From assembly GCF_004155535.1 (NCBI RefSeq), contig NZ_RYUH01000004.1:62001-126000 (forward strand): a stretch of DNA of 64,000 nucleotides, written 5' to 3'. The translations under genes were made by a program, and so were the position numbers. The stretch is from Bifidobacterium pseudolongum subsp. globosum. Its GTDB lineage: Bacteria; Actinomycetota; Actinomycetes; Actinomycetales; Bifidobacteriaceae. The notes under the pieces were generated by a model that had not been told where the DNA came from, searched no databases, and was given only the letters and a program-made list of their open reading frames with translations. Shown here piece by piece: positions 1-8,828 of this stretch (position 1 is its first letter; the number at the start of each line of letters is the position of its first letter).

Positions 1-2
1 AG

Positions 3-599
3 CCACTTGAATACCTGCTCACACGAGCGATGCCGGATTTGCGTATCGTCGAAACCTTCGCCAACGGCACGGATGCCACCCAATACTGTTCGCAGCATCG
101 GCGGTCAATCGACATACTGTTGACCGATATGCACCTGGGGGATGTGGATGGTCCGGCGATTGCATGGCGGTTGCGTCGCGCCGGCAGCATGCTGCCGATA
201 CTTGGCATCACGTCATTGCCTCTGAATCATTATCATAATGCGGCTGTTGCTGCTGGAATGCAAGGTTTGTTGCCAAAGTCGAACATTGCGCAAACCGTCG
301 CAGCGTTGCGAGATCTGCAGCAGGGCAAACCTTGTGCGGGGTATGAATCGCCTGCAATGGCGGTGGCGCGTATCAGCAAGAGTCACTCAGTTATGCGCGT
401 GCTCACCGATACACAAGCCAAAGTGCTTGAATTGGCTGCAGACGGCTATGACTCCAACGGAATCGCGCAGCAACTCCATTGTGCCCCGTCCACCGTGCGC
501 AAGCACAAGCATAACATTCTTACCAGGCTCAATGTGACGACGATTCAGGAGGCGGTGGTGCAGTGGACAAGATTCCAGCACATGTTCAACCTCGATTGA
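3..599 (+). CDS. LuxR/NarL-family response regulator, 5' end outside window
   Basis: Transcriptional regulator of a two-component system. The reading frame is open back to the window edge, so the first ~15-20 residues of the receiver domain are missing; the ATG at 30 is internal to the domain. The visible part has the phospho-acceptor Asp in LLTDMHL (codon at 126), the conserved Ser of GITS and the Lys of LLPKS. A C-terminal LuxR helix-turn-helix follows (LTDTQAKVLELAADGY, then STVRKHKHNILTRL). The stop lies 37 bases inside the following kinase gene, so the two are translationally coupled. The cognate signal cannot be read from the sequence. Family assignment is firm. Confidence 0.9.
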   Translation, partial: PLEYLLTRAMPDLRIVETFANGTDATQYCSQHRRSIDILLTDMHLGDVDGPAIAWRLRRAGSMLPILGITSLPLNHYHNAAVAAGMQGLLPKSNIAQTVAALRDLQQGKPCAGYESPAMAVARISKSHSVMRVLTDTQAKVLELAADGYDSNGIAQQLHCAPSTVRKHKHNILTRLNVTTIQEAVVQWTRFQHMFNLD

Positions 600-1802
600 A
601 GCCGTGGTCCGATCAGCACTCCAGAAATCGCCGCGGTGCCGGTCCGCTGTGCATCATCGTAATCGTCACTGCCGTATTGGCATGGCATACAATGATGCTG
701 CCTGAGCGCTCACCGTTGCTTGTGGTACTTGTCGCCGTACAGATTGCCCTGTTTTGGCTCTCATACTGGGTACAGCCCTCTTGGATCCCACTTGTGCTCA
801 TCTTGGTGCTTTCGATGATAGGGGATTGTGCATTCCCCCAATACAGTGACTATGGCATGAACGCACAGCTTGCTGCGCTTGGACTGCTCGCATACTGGAC
901 AAACGACATATGCGCAGGACTCACGCTTGTTGTATTGAGCGCATACCAGTGGATATGGCTCATATTCAGCTCCTATGCGCAATCAGATACCTCTACGGTT
1001 GTGCTCTTCATCGCATTGTTTGCCGTTGCCGCACTTATAGGAAGTATCGCGCGTCATCTTGTGGAACGTGCGTATCGGCAACAACAGATGATGCAGGCAA
1101 TGCGCAGCGGCATTCGCGCCATGGCCATGGATCTCCATGATGCGGTCTCCGGTTCGCTCACGACAGCGGAGCTGCTACTGCAGCAATGCGAAGTCGAAGC
1201 AGATATAGCGTCTGCAATCGCTGATCCCATGTGGAAAGAACGTAACCGATGCATCCATGCGGAGACTCATAATGCCGAGGATAACGTGAAGGGAATCGTC
1301 GATCTTTTGCTGGCGGAATATGGGGAAAGCGATGAAGAGAAGGCGCAACATCAATCCATTCGTACGATGCTTGATGCACACGATGAGCAGATGTCTGAAC
1401 AGGGAATCGACGGGCGGTCGGCTCTTGTCACTGGGGGGAGAAGGAGCCGGTGTGCTGCGCGAACATGATATGCGCATGCTCTGTTGGCTCATCGACGCGA
1501 TTTATGAACGTATACGGCAGTCGCATCCGGATTTCTACGAACTGTCGGCCACTATTGACAATGCACATGCCTCGGTTATGCTGATGCACACTGGAAATAC
1601 GGCGGCGTTGACTTTGCCGCATATCCCATGGAACAAACGATTACGAGTGCACGTCGAAGCAGAAAAGCGCAAAGAATCCGCCATGGTGTTCATCGCAGTG
1701 AGACTGCATCGCCTGAGGCAGCAGACGCAGCAGGAGGCCACTGCCCATTTGCTCGCCAAAATCCAATGTGCACAAACCTGCGGCACCCCTAAGCGGAGTT
1801 AG
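563..1802 (+). pseudogene. sensor histidine kinase, frameshifted in a G6 tract
   Basis: Partner kinase of the upstream regulator. It starts at GTG 563 behind AGGAGG (547-552). Five to six hydrophobic segments fill the N-terminal half, followed by a DesK/NarL-type H-box (MDLHDAVSGSL, His codon at 1136-1138). The frame stops at 1468, but the coding signal continues in the next frame to 1802 (WLIDAIYERIRQ, then MLMHTGN), which looks like the remains of an ATPase domain. The switch falls at six Gs (1433-1438); removing one G joins the frames as VTGGEGAGVL. The G boxes of the ATPase domain are not obvious even in the joined protein. It may be a true pseudogene, a phase-variable gene or a sequencing error. 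Confidence 0.7.
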
Positions 1803-1843
1803 GTGGAGTCCCGCTGGCCTACAGCAGTGGCAAACTATGGATG

Positions 1844-2602
1844 TCAGCCAAGCGGCTTCCACTCTTCGATCTCGTCGGCGATGGCATTCGGATTGATTCC
1901 CACCACGCACGTACGCACCTGTGGATTGCCGAAATCGAAACTGTATGCCTTGCGCCGGCGGGCATATGCCTGCTGTTGGGTGAGCTGCTCGCCGTCGAAA
2001 GTCATATTCGTGAACGCATCTGACTCCTTCCGGTACTGGGCGACCGTGTATTCCACAGGAACAAGCTCATGTCGGCGCAGGCAATCCACCATCGCCACGT
2101 CGAGATCGCGGTACAGTTCGGGATTCGCCACGTCGTCACGATAGGAGCTTTCCACATACATCACATTGCGGTCGAAGCACGCACCGAAATCATGGTGGAA
2201 CTTCATCTGCTGTTCTTCGCTGACGCCAGAGAAATTGAAGTGTACGAGGCTGACCACGACGCCATTCACCGTCTGCAATGGCGGTTCAGTATAGCCTTTA
2301 TGCACCATGCATTGCTTGTAACTGTTCCAGGCAGACAGATAGTCCGCATGGCTGACCTTGCCGCCATGGTTGAGCGCTCGCTTGAGCATGGCGCGCTGGG
2401 AATCCTCCATGGGTTCGTCCATCACCGATTGGATGCTCGCCTGCAACGACGACGCCGACCGTTCCCCCGATTCGCCCGAAAGCCATGCATCATCTGAGGG
2501 CTGCTTATTTGCCGATTCCGCGCCGCAGCCGCCTGCACACAACATGCAGAAGAGCATAAAAATCGTGACGAGGCAACGCGAATCACGGTCATATCTCATC
2601 AT
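1844..2602 (-). CDS. lipoprotein, paralog of the next gene
   Basis: Predicted secreted lipoprotein of 252 aa with unknown function. An N-terminal signal (VTIFMLFCMLCAGGC) ends in a lipobox-like AGGC, so the mature protein probably begins with a lipidated Cys. The rest is soluble, with conserved stretches MVDCLRRHE, VPVEYTVAQYRKES and RRRKAYSFDF shared with the neighbouring paralog. Its start codon overlaps the paralog's stop codon by one base (TGATG), which implies coupled translation. Two paired cysteines (KQCM and GACFDR) recur in both copies. No family name was recognised. Confidence 0.8.
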   Translation of the reverse strand: MMRYDRDSRCLVTIFMLFCMLCAGGCGAESANKQPSDDAWLSGESGERSASSLQASIQSVMDEPMEDSQRAMLKRALNHGGKVSHADYLSAWNSYKQCMVHKGYTEPPLQTVNGVVVSLVHFNFSGVSEEQQMKFHHDFGACFDRNVMYVESSYRDDVANPELYRDLDVAMVDCLRRHELVPVEYTVAQYRKESDAFTNMTFDGEQLTQQQAYARRRKAYSFDFGNPQVRTCVVGINPNAIADEIEEWKPLG

Positions 2603-3381
2603 CAGAGTGGTTTCCAAGGTTCCAACTCGTCGGCAATCGCGCTTGCGTTCACTCCGGCGACGCATGTACGCACCTGCGAGTCACTGAAATCAAAGCTATA
2701 CGCTTTGCGGCGCCGCTCATATGACTGCTGTTGGGTGAGGTTCTCACCGTCGAAGGTCATGTCTGTGAATTGTTTGCTTTCTTTGCGGTATTGCGCCACC
2801 GTATATTCGACAGGTACCAGATCATGCCGGCGCAGGCAATCGACCATGGCCACGTCAAGATCCACGTACAGTTCCGGATTGACGATGGAATCGCTATAGA
2901 CGCTTGCCACATAAAGCGATTCCTGTTCCAGACAGGCACTTTGGTCCTGATGGAATTTCATTTGCTGCTGATCGCTCATGCCGGAGAAATCAAAGTGCAT
3001 CAATTCGACGACCAGTCCGTTCACCATATGCAATGGTGGTGCGTCGTAGCCCTTATCCACCATGCACTGCCGATAGTTGCTCCATGCGGCCATGTAGTCA
3101 GTACGGCTCACTTTGCCGTCATGGTCCAAAGCCCGTTCAAGTGCAGTGCGCTGTGCGTCTCCCATTGGCTCTTCCAGGAAGGATTGGATGCTGGCCGATA
3201 GCGATGACGCCGATCGTTGCGTCGAGGCGTCACTGCTCCACGCATCGTTTGCGATTTGATTGCTGGCAGTCTCCGTGCCGCATGCACCCAGACACAGCAA
3301 ACAAAGTGAGATCAGCGCGGTCGCCACACGGAGGCGCGAGCTTCTGCCGCGCTTGCGCAGTTCGGTAATATGTATACCCAT
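2602..3381 (-). CDS. lipoprotein, paralog of the previous gene
   Basis: Predicted lipoprotein of 259 aa with a textbook lipobox (LLCLGAC) after a basic N-terminus and a hydrophobic helix. It aligns with the downstream protein over its whole mature length, for example QQQMKFHQD against EQQMKFHHD and identical VPVEYTVAQYRKES, so the pair arose by tandem duplication. The start at 3381 lies one base after the stop of the deacetylase gene, making a three-gene leftward operon. Function is unknown; the context suggests an envelope role alongside the deacetylase. Confidence 0.82.
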   Translation of the reverse strand: MGIHITELRKRGRSSRLRVATALISLCLLCLGACGTETASNQIANDAWSSDASTQRSASSLSASIQSFLEEPMGDAQRTALERALDHDGKVSRTDYMAAWSNYRQCMVDKGYDAPPLHMVNGLVVELMHFDFSGMSDQQQMKFHQDQSACLEQESLYVASVYSDSIVNPELYVDLDVAMVDCLRRHDLVPVEYTVAQYRKESKQFTDMTFDGENLTQQQSYERRRKAYSFDFSDSQVRTCVAGVNASAIADELEPWKPL

Positions 3382-3382
3382 A

Positions 3383-4828
3383 TCACTGCGTGAGTTCGGC
3401 GCTGGCGGGCGCGGTGTCGCCGCGCGCATAGAACACGGTGCCCGGGGAGAGCTCGCCGGACAGCAGCTGGGAGACCGTGACAAGTGTGAATCCGCGCTCG
3501 CGCAGTCCGTTCACGATCTGCGGAATCGCCTCCACTGTGCGCTCATTGCCGTCATGCAATGCGACGATCGCGCCGGAAGACGCGCCATTGAGCACATTGC
3601 GCGCGATGTCCGCGGCACTCGTCTTGGGATCCCAGTCGTGTGAATCCACATTCCACAGAATCACCGATTGCCCGTTGCCGCGCGCGGCTTCGGCCACGGC
3701 TTCGCTCCACGCGCCGTCCGGTGGCCGGAACAAAGTCGGCTTGACCACGCCGGCGCTCACGATGACCTCGTCGGTGTCGGCGAACCACTTGCCGAGTTCG
3801 CTGGGGGAGAGTGTATGCAGCTGCTTGTGCCGCCAGCTCATCGAACCGACGTCGTTGCCCTGCGCGGCCATGGTCGCGAGCAGCTGTGTGTTGCTGCCGG
3901 AGACGAACTGACCTTGCACGAAGAACGTGGCCGGCGCATCCGACTGCTGGAGCGCCGCCAGCAGCTGCGGTGTCACCTGCTTGTGCGGGCCGTCGTCGAA
4001 GGTGAGCGCAACGCACGCGGCGAATTCGCAGTCGAGCGGCATGGCGTTGACCACCGCGTCCGTGGCGGTGGTGAGTGCGCCGAGCGCGTCGTTGATCTGC
4101 GGATTCGTGGCGGCGGAGCCCGGCTCGAGCATTGCGCTCGCGGTGGCTATCTGCGCGTTCAGCTCGCCGCGCAGATGCTCGCTCGCCTTGTTCGCCGAAC
4201 GCTCGTATGCGGCTTTCGCAACAGTGAGCTGTTTTTGCAGTTCGCCGCGCCGGTCCGAGTTGCGCGCGCCGTCCACGAGCCGGCGCAGCGTGTCGGCGTC
4301 GGTCTGCACGTCGCGCATGCGGTTGACCATGCTCGTGCTCGCGGCGCCGAATCTGCGGGCGAGCTCATTGAGGCCGCTGGTGCTTTGGGTGGTTTCGCAG
4401 GATGATTTCGTGAGCGCAGACACGGCGTGCGTGTCGTCGATGTGCTCGATCTTGCTTGCGAGCGCGGTGGCGTGCTCTTCGCTGATTGTTTTGCCGTCGC
4501 CTTGCGCGAGCTTGGAAGCGTTCGACAGCGTCGTCGTGTATGTGGTGTTGAGTGTGCCGAACTCGCGTTGCGCGGACTCGCAGTCGGCGAGCGCTGCGGC
4601 ATGTTCCTCCTGCTGGCGGCGATGAGACGCGTTGACGATCGGGATGGTGACCGCCGCGAGCAACCCCGCGATGGCGAGCACTGCCGCGATGACGGCGAGC
4701 GCGATGTTGCGGCGGTGGTGTGGGGAAGGTGCGGTGGGCGCCGCTTCTTCACTGGTGAATCCGGTGTCGAAAAAATCGAGATTGTCGTCGTGTTGTTTGT
4801 TGGTGTGTTCGGAAGAATCGTCAGCCAT
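3383..4828 (-). CDS. membrane-anchored polysaccharide deacetylase (NodB domain)
   Basis: A 481-aa protein with a charged cytoplasmic tail, one membrane helix (NIALAVIAAVLAIAGLLAAV), a helical stalk of ~190 residues and a C-terminal NodB domain. NodB motifs: TFDDGPH (Asp278/279), RPPDGAW, DSHDW and ALHDG. In motif 2 the usual H-x3-H metal pair is altered: the segment reads GSMSWRHKQ, so the first metal His is Met (residue 330) and only His334 remains. This could change metal use or abolish activity. The likely substrate is a peptidoglycan or cell-wall glycan, by family knowledge. The start at 4828 is chosen over an ATG 30 bases upstream because AGGGGG sits about 8 bases ahead of it. Confidence 0.85.
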   Translation of the reverse strand: MADDSSEHTNKQHDDNLDFFDTGFTSEEAAPTAPSPHHRRNIALAVIAAVLAIAGLLAAVTIPIVNASHRRQQEEHAAALADCESAQREFGTLNTTYTTTLSNASKLAQGDGKTISEEHATALASKIEHIDDTHAVSALTKSSCETTQSTSGLNELARRFGAASTSMVNRMRDVQTDADTLRRLVDGARNSDRRGELQKQLTVAKAAYERSANKASEHLRGELNAQIATASAMLEPGSAATNPQINDALGALTTATDAVVNAMPLDCEFAACVALTFDDGPHKQVTPQLLAALQQSDAPATFFVQGQFVSGSNTQLLATMAAQGNDVGSMSWRHKQLHTLSPSELGKWFADTDEVIVSAGVVKPTLFRPPDGAWSEAVAEAARGNGQSVILWNVDSHDWDPKTSAADIARNVLNGASSGAIVALHDGNERTVEAIPQIVNGLRERGFTLVTVSQLLSGELSPGTVFYARGDTAPASAELTQ

Positions 4829-5319
4829 GTCGCCCCCTACCTTGTCATGACATTCCACTATTGGATTTCAATAGTACGCCCATTGTCTACGGGATAAACA
4901 TGTGCGCGTCGGAATATGGGATGACGGATGGCGAATGCGAAAGGGGACTGTTCAATGGTCTCTTTCGCATCCGTCATCCGCTGTGAGGATATCGCATAAG
5001 ATGCAACATCAAGTGCTGCCTACTGGTTGAGCTTGATTGCTCGGTAGACGCGCAAAGAAGGGAATGTATAAATGTATAGCAGTAGTTGCTATCGATATTG
5101 GGGATACCAATTTTCCGATTACGACGGAGCTCCTCTGCCGTGCAGCTCATGTGGATAGGATGCCAACGGATCCTGAGGCGAGGCTTTTGGCGCAAGCCTA
5201 TGCTGCTTTTATTGGTAATCCCATCTGATAAGTAATAAGTGTCCATGTGGGAATGCTCTTGTTTTAGAAAGCGATATCCTCGTTCGCCCCGCTGCTCTTA
5301 ATTGGCGAAGAGGATGAAG
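4829..5319. other. AT-richer gap with a large imperfect hairpin
   Basis: No supported gene. A hairpin spans 4919-4979: arms GGATGACGGA (4919-4928) with TCCGTCATCC (4970-4979), and TGCGAAAG (4936-4943) with CTTTCGCA (4962-4969), separated on one side by a 7-base bulge. It lies ~90 bases upstream of the deacetylase start, on its leader side, and has no T-run. A 63-codon plus-strand frame at 5037-5228 has no recognisable homology and no ribosome-binding site. Confidence 0.4.
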
Positions 5320-5889
5320 TTAGGATATGCCTTTGTGCGCGTACGGGTGGCATCGTACGCGCACGGACACATAAGCGGGCCATAGTGCAGCAACCAGTAC
5401 TGATGTGCAGTAGGCCGCCGCGACATAGGCATTATGTATCCATTGATTCAGCAGGTACCCTACTTCCAGCAATGTAAGAGGGATGAAAGGACTGATGGTG
5501 TAGAGAGTTACCTTGCGGCGTTTTGGCGACAATGCGTCATCCATGAGGGTGATTACTGCGAGATGTATGATCAGCACGAAAAAGAACCATAGCGCAAGTG
5601 ATCCATATAATATGGCGTTGTCCCGTAACCGTTGTTGTGGGGTTGCCGGGCACAGATTGGAGAAAAGGCACTCAGGGGTAGCGTCTGGCGCAGCTTCTTC
5701 GGCAAGTGTGAGAGTAGTGAGCCCTGTGATAAGTAGCACCGGTATATCTAATAACAGCAATACGCCAAAAATCCAGGAGAATATAGGCGTGGGCTGGCGT
5801 AGGAGGCGCTGAGGGAATAGTATACGAACTACTTGGCGGATTGTGTTGTTCGTCGGCTGCTTACCATTCCGAGGGCTGAGTGTGTTCAT
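5320..5889 (-). CDS. hypothetical membrane protein
   Basis: A 189-aa protein with four predicted membrane segments (FSWIFGVLLLLDIPVLLITG, AILYGSLALWFFFVLIIH, ISPFIPLTLLEVGYLL and YVAAAYCTSVLVAALW). A short cytoplasmic N-terminus and an extracytoplasmic loop with two Cys (TPECLFSNLCP) are visible. No family recognised. Base composition is lower in G+C than the flanking core genes, fitting the accessory segment from about 4.9 to 7.4 kb. Confidence 0.6.
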   Translation of the reverse strand: MNTLSPRNGKQPTNNTIRQVVRILFPQRLLRQPTPIFSWIFGVLLLLDIPVLLITGLTTLTLAEEAAPDATPECLFSNLCPATPQQRLRDNAILYGSLALWFFFVLIIHLAVITLMDDALSPKRRKVTLYTISPFIPLTLLEVGYLLNQWIHNAYVAAAYCTSVLVAALWPAYVSVRVRCHPYAHKGIS

Positions 5890-5950
5890 ATGCTTTGCGC
5901 CGTATCTGATAGCAATAGAGGTCGGATGCTGGACTCTTTCATATGGAATA

Positions 5951-6349
5951 TTACAAGACGGTGATTAAAGACATGAGCAGGAGCAGAAAAGACGCAGGTA
6001 GAGTAAGGACGGTAACAACGGTGGCTAATATTTGACTGGATTTATCAGTTATATTACTCTGTCGGGTATCGACGGACGTTGGAAACCACACGCCGATTAT
6101 TCGCACAATAGCACATAGAAACCAGCTCGCTATTCCTGCAATCAATACTGCGGTGAAAGCTGCCCAAGTTGTTTGCTTTGCTCTCCCCAGCCAATCGCCG
6201 TGGGCCAATGCCAGATAGATGCATCCCGCTTGAGTGCCCAATCCCAGCCACCAAAGTGCTTTCCGAATGCCCGTAATCCATTGATCGGCGCGAAGGCGCT
6301 TTAACTTATCTCGGAAATGAATGTTGTGGATGAGGCGCATACCCATCAT
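5951..6349 (-). CDS. hypothetical membrane protein
   Basis: A 132-aa protein with three predicted helices (ALWWLGLGTQAGCIYLALA, FTAVLIAGIASWFLCAIV and VTVLTLPASFLLLLMSLI). The start at 6349 has GGGAG five to eight bases upstream. It is in line with the 189-aa membrane gene and may be co-transcribed with it (61-base gap). No family recognised. Confidence 0.55.
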   Translation of the reverse strand: MMGMRLIHNIHFRDKLKRLRADQWITGIRKALWWLGLGTQAGCIYLALAHGDWLGRAKQTTWAAFTAVLIAGIASWFLCAIVRIIGVWFPTSVDTRQSNITDKSSQILATVVTVLTLPASFLLLLMSLITVL

Positions 6350-6470
6350 CTACTCCCATGGTTGCTGCTCATCAATTGGAAGTAGTATAACATGCGACTA
6401 CTCAGGAGGCATTCGTGGTCGTTACTCGGCGATAAGACATGAATATGAATGAATATGAAAGGAACAAATT

Positions 6471-7067
6471 ATTCAGGGAATCGATATCAGTAATTGGAAG
6501 GCGGATTTCGATCCTGACCGGGTACCATTTGATTTCCTTGTGGTGCAGGCCACGTGGGGTGCGGGTGAGTTCACCGGCAACGGGATCGTGCGTGGCGTAT
6601 GGACGGGTGCGGACGCGAAGATCCAGCGATGCATTGCGCTCAGCAAACTGTTTGGCTACATGCACTACATTCGTGGAGTCGGTGCTGAAGCCGAGGCTCG
6701 GTTCTTCGCAATGAACACGGTCGGCTATCTGCATCACGGTCTGCCCGCTGTGGACTGGGAGGCTGCTGACAATACGGCATGGGGTGATACGGCGTATCTG
6801 GATAGGTTCCTGTCTAGGTATGTCCGGCTAACCGGTGTGCATCCTCTGGTGTACGTGCAGCAGTCGGCTATGGCATCCGTCGCTCCGGTGGCAAGCCGGC
6901 ATGACTGCGGTCTGTGGGTGGCGCAGTACGCAGATGACGCGCCGACCGGCTACCAGTCCCATCCTTGGAACGAGGGCGCATATGCATGCGCGCACAGTGG
7001 TGTATGTGGCATGCATGGTGATGGGTGTGGTGGCGTATGTGCTGACTGTGACCACATCCGCGATTGA
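6471..7067 (+). pseudogene. GH25 lysozyme (phage endolysin) remnant
   Basis: The frame encodes a glycosyl hydrolase 25 catalytic domain. IQGIDISNWKADF carries the first catalytic Asp, LPAVDWEA the Asp-x-Glu pair, and WVAQYADDAP lies near the end of the barrel. There is no ATG, GTG or TTG upstream of the catalytic Asp: an in-frame TGA lies at 6456, then AAAGGA (6458-6463) and ATT-ATT. The original start is either a rare ATT or a mutated ATG. A GTG at 6540 would drop the catalytic Asp. The C-terminal end of the barrel is missing; after WNEGAY the frame runs into the overlapping holin-like gene, as if a deletion had joined them. Probably a decayed prophage lysis gene. Confidence 0.6.
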
Positions 7068-7173
7068 CGCGCCTGCATGGCTTACGGTGGCATGTGCCAC
7101 GTGCACCGCGGTGCCGGGCTATGTGGCCGCTGCATTCGGGGTGCATTACGATGGCATCAGCATTCGCAGATAG
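6982..7173 (+). CDS. small holin-like membrane protein
   Basis: A 63-aa protein with two hydrophobic helices (VVYVACMVMGVVAYVLTVTT and WLTVACATCTAVPGYVAAAF) and a short charged tail. Size, topology and position directly after a GH25 lysin fit a phage holin, which would make holes in the membrane to release the lysin. GAGGG lies 6-10 bases before the ATG at 6982. It overlaps the end of the lysozyme frame. Function is inferred from context only. Confidence 0.45.
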   Translation: MHARTVVYVACMVMGVVAYVLTVTTSAIDAPAWLTVACATCTAVPGYVAAAFGVHYDGISIRR

Positions 7174-7512
7174 TGACTGATGCGCGTCGTAAGCAAATAT
7201 GATTGAGGCGATCCAATGTCGATTTGTGCGGCATCCAGAAAGGTAGCCAGCTGGGCTCTATGCAATGGAAGGGTGAAAACCCGTAAGGAGGGTTTACTCG
7301 CATTGAGCATGCAGTTGTGTATGGGGCCTGAAACATGGCGCGCGGATTCACAGAGGATTTTGAGGTTGTTTTACAGGAACGCCAAGAGTGGGGTGGGTAC
7401 CATGTAATCACCGGCCGCAAGGTTGGTGGAAAACTGAATATCTTCTCTTCTTCTTCCCTCTCTATGAGGCCCGGCTTTTGAACCCCTTCGGCCGGGCCTC
7501 ATTTCTTTTGCC
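7174..7512. other. gap with no supported gene
   Basis: About 340 bases between the holin-like gene and the convergent membrane-protein gene. A 63-codon frame at 7216-7407 has a poor start and no recognisable product. The only clear element is the hairpin at 7466-7500. This is likely the tail of the degraded phage segment. Confidence 0.3.
7466..7500. terminator. hairpin terminator
   Basis: Perfect 10-bp stem GAGGCCCGGC (7466-7475) and GCCGGGCCTC (7491-7500), with a 15-base loop, followed by ATTTCTTTT on the plus strand. It sits just beyond the stop of the leftward gene at 7513, so it may serve both strands. Confidence 0.75.
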
Positions 7513-7917
7513 CTACCAACGGCGGCGGGCGAGCCAATAACCCAGCAGCGCCCCGCCCACGAACAGCAGTGCCGGAGCGAAAGAGGAGAGCGTGGCCACC
7601 ACATCGCCCACCGTCGATGGCATCGGCCTATCCGGCAGGATGTTGTGGAAGTAGCCATACAGCATTGGCGCCGTGGCTCCCACAAGCATCGCGAGCGCAT
7701 ACCAGCGGATCGCCTTGCGCGATCGCTGCCGGAACAGCAGCGCACCGCCGGCGACCGGGCTCGCCACGAGCGTGCTCACCCCACTGACAGGTGTGAACAG
7801 TGCGTCGGCGTCGGGCATCAGGGGCACCCGGCCCACCAGCGCAAGGGCCGCCACCCCGAGCACCGCCGCCGTGACCGCTATGCGGTGCCGCCTGTAGAAC
7901 CGCCTCCACGTACGCAT
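7513..7917 (-). CDS. hypothetical four-helix membrane protein
   Basis: A 134-aa protein. A basic N-terminus (MRTWRRFYRRHR) is followed by four hydrophobic segments: ITAV-type helix 1 (IAVTAAVLGVAALALVG), VSTLVASPVAGGALLF, YALAMLVGATAPMLYGYF and FAPALLFVGGALLGYWLA. AAGGAG lies 11 bases before the ATG at 7917; a GTG 12 bases upstream abuts the same site and is less likely. No family recognised. It is divergent from the PAP2 phosphatase gene. Confidence 0.6.
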   Translation of the reverse strand: MRTWRRFYRRHRIAVTAAVLGVAALALVGRVPLMPDADALFTPVSGVSTLVASPVAGGALLFRQRSRKAIRWYALAMLVGATAPMLYGYFHNILPDRPMPSTVGDVVATLSSFAPALLFVGGALLGYWLARRRW

Positions 7918-8025
7918 GGGATCATCCACTCCTTGTCAATCAATCGAACTGATGTTCGACTCTCTCTGTGCGCCATTATGCCCATTGCCCGCAGACATGC
8001 CGCGCCGCGCGTACAGTGGGCGCTT

Positions 8026-8694
8026 ATGCATGCTTTCTTTTCACGATTCGGCTGGCAGATCCTCGGTGTGCTGTGCCTCGCCGGCGCCGTCGCGCTCGGC
8101 GTGGCCGTGCACACGTACCACATCCTGCCCATGGACACCGCCATCTACGGCTGGATCCACACGCACATGATCAACCCGGGGCTCACGCCCGTGATCCGCG
8201 CGTTCACGCAGCTCGCGAGCGCGGTGGGCCTCATTGTAATCGCCGTGGTGCTGCTCATCGTGCTGGCTGTGCGCCACCATGCGCGCATCGGCGTGGCGAT
8301 CGCGCTCAATCTGGCGGTGGAGGCCGCGCTGAACGAGGTCATCAAGGCGATTGTGCAACGCCCGCGTCCGTCGGTGCAGCACTTGGTCGTGGAGCGCGGA
8401 TTCAGCTTCCCCTCCGGGCATGCGATGGCAGCCACCGCCTTCTACGGGTTCCTTATCTATCTGCTGTACCGCTACCGGCGCCATACCGCGGCTGTTTGGA
8501 CGCTTATCGTGGCGTTGGGTGCGATCGTGCCGGCCATCATGTTCACGCGCGTGTATCTCGGTGTGCATTATGCGAGCGACGTGCTCGCCGGCTGCCTGTT
8601 TTCGATCGCGTACCTGACGCTGCTGTCAGTGCCCGTGCTGCGGCGTACCCTATTGCCGCCGCAGGGCGTAGGTGCAGAAGGCGTTGTTGTGTAA
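8026..8694 (+). CDS. PAP2-family membrane phosphatase
   Basis: A 222-aa type-2 phosphatidic acid phosphatase, probably acting on lipid phosphates such as undecaprenyl pyrophosphate or phosphatidylglycerophosphate at the outer face of the membrane. All three motifs are present: K-x6-RP (KAIVQRPRP), PSGH (FSFPSGHAM) and the R-x5-H-x3-D motif (TRVYLGVHYASD). Six hydrophobic segments surround them. The start at 8026 is the first ATG before the first membrane segment; no strong ribosome-binding site is visible. It stands alone. Confidence 0.9.
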   Translation: MHAFFSRFGWQILGVLCLAGAVALGVAVHTYHILPMDTAIYGWIHTHMINPGLTPVIRAFTQLASAVGLIVIAVVLLIVLAVRHHARIGVAIALNLAVEAALNEVIKAIVQRPRPSVQHLVVERGFSFPSGHAMAATAFYGFLIYLLYRYRRHTAAVWTLIVALGAIVPAIMFTRVYLGVHYASDVLAGCLFSIAYLTLLSVPVLRRTLLPPQGVGAEGVVV

Positions 8695-8828
8695 CCCGCC
8701 GCATCTCTCTTGTTACGGGTAGTGCTTTTGCGGTTATTCCAATTCATGCTATTGTTGTCAACGTTGTGAAATGGCGCTCGATGACGAGCTCCTACAAGGT
8801 GCACAACACACAGGGGAAGGAAGGTACA

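Noticed and set aside
5037..5228. Small plus-strand gene of 63 codons
   Set aside because: No ribosome-binding site, no recognisable domain, and poor codon use.
7190..7440. Group II intron or recombinase remnant
   Set aside because: Some phrases looked intron-like, but no domain V structure or reverse-transcriptase motif could be supported.
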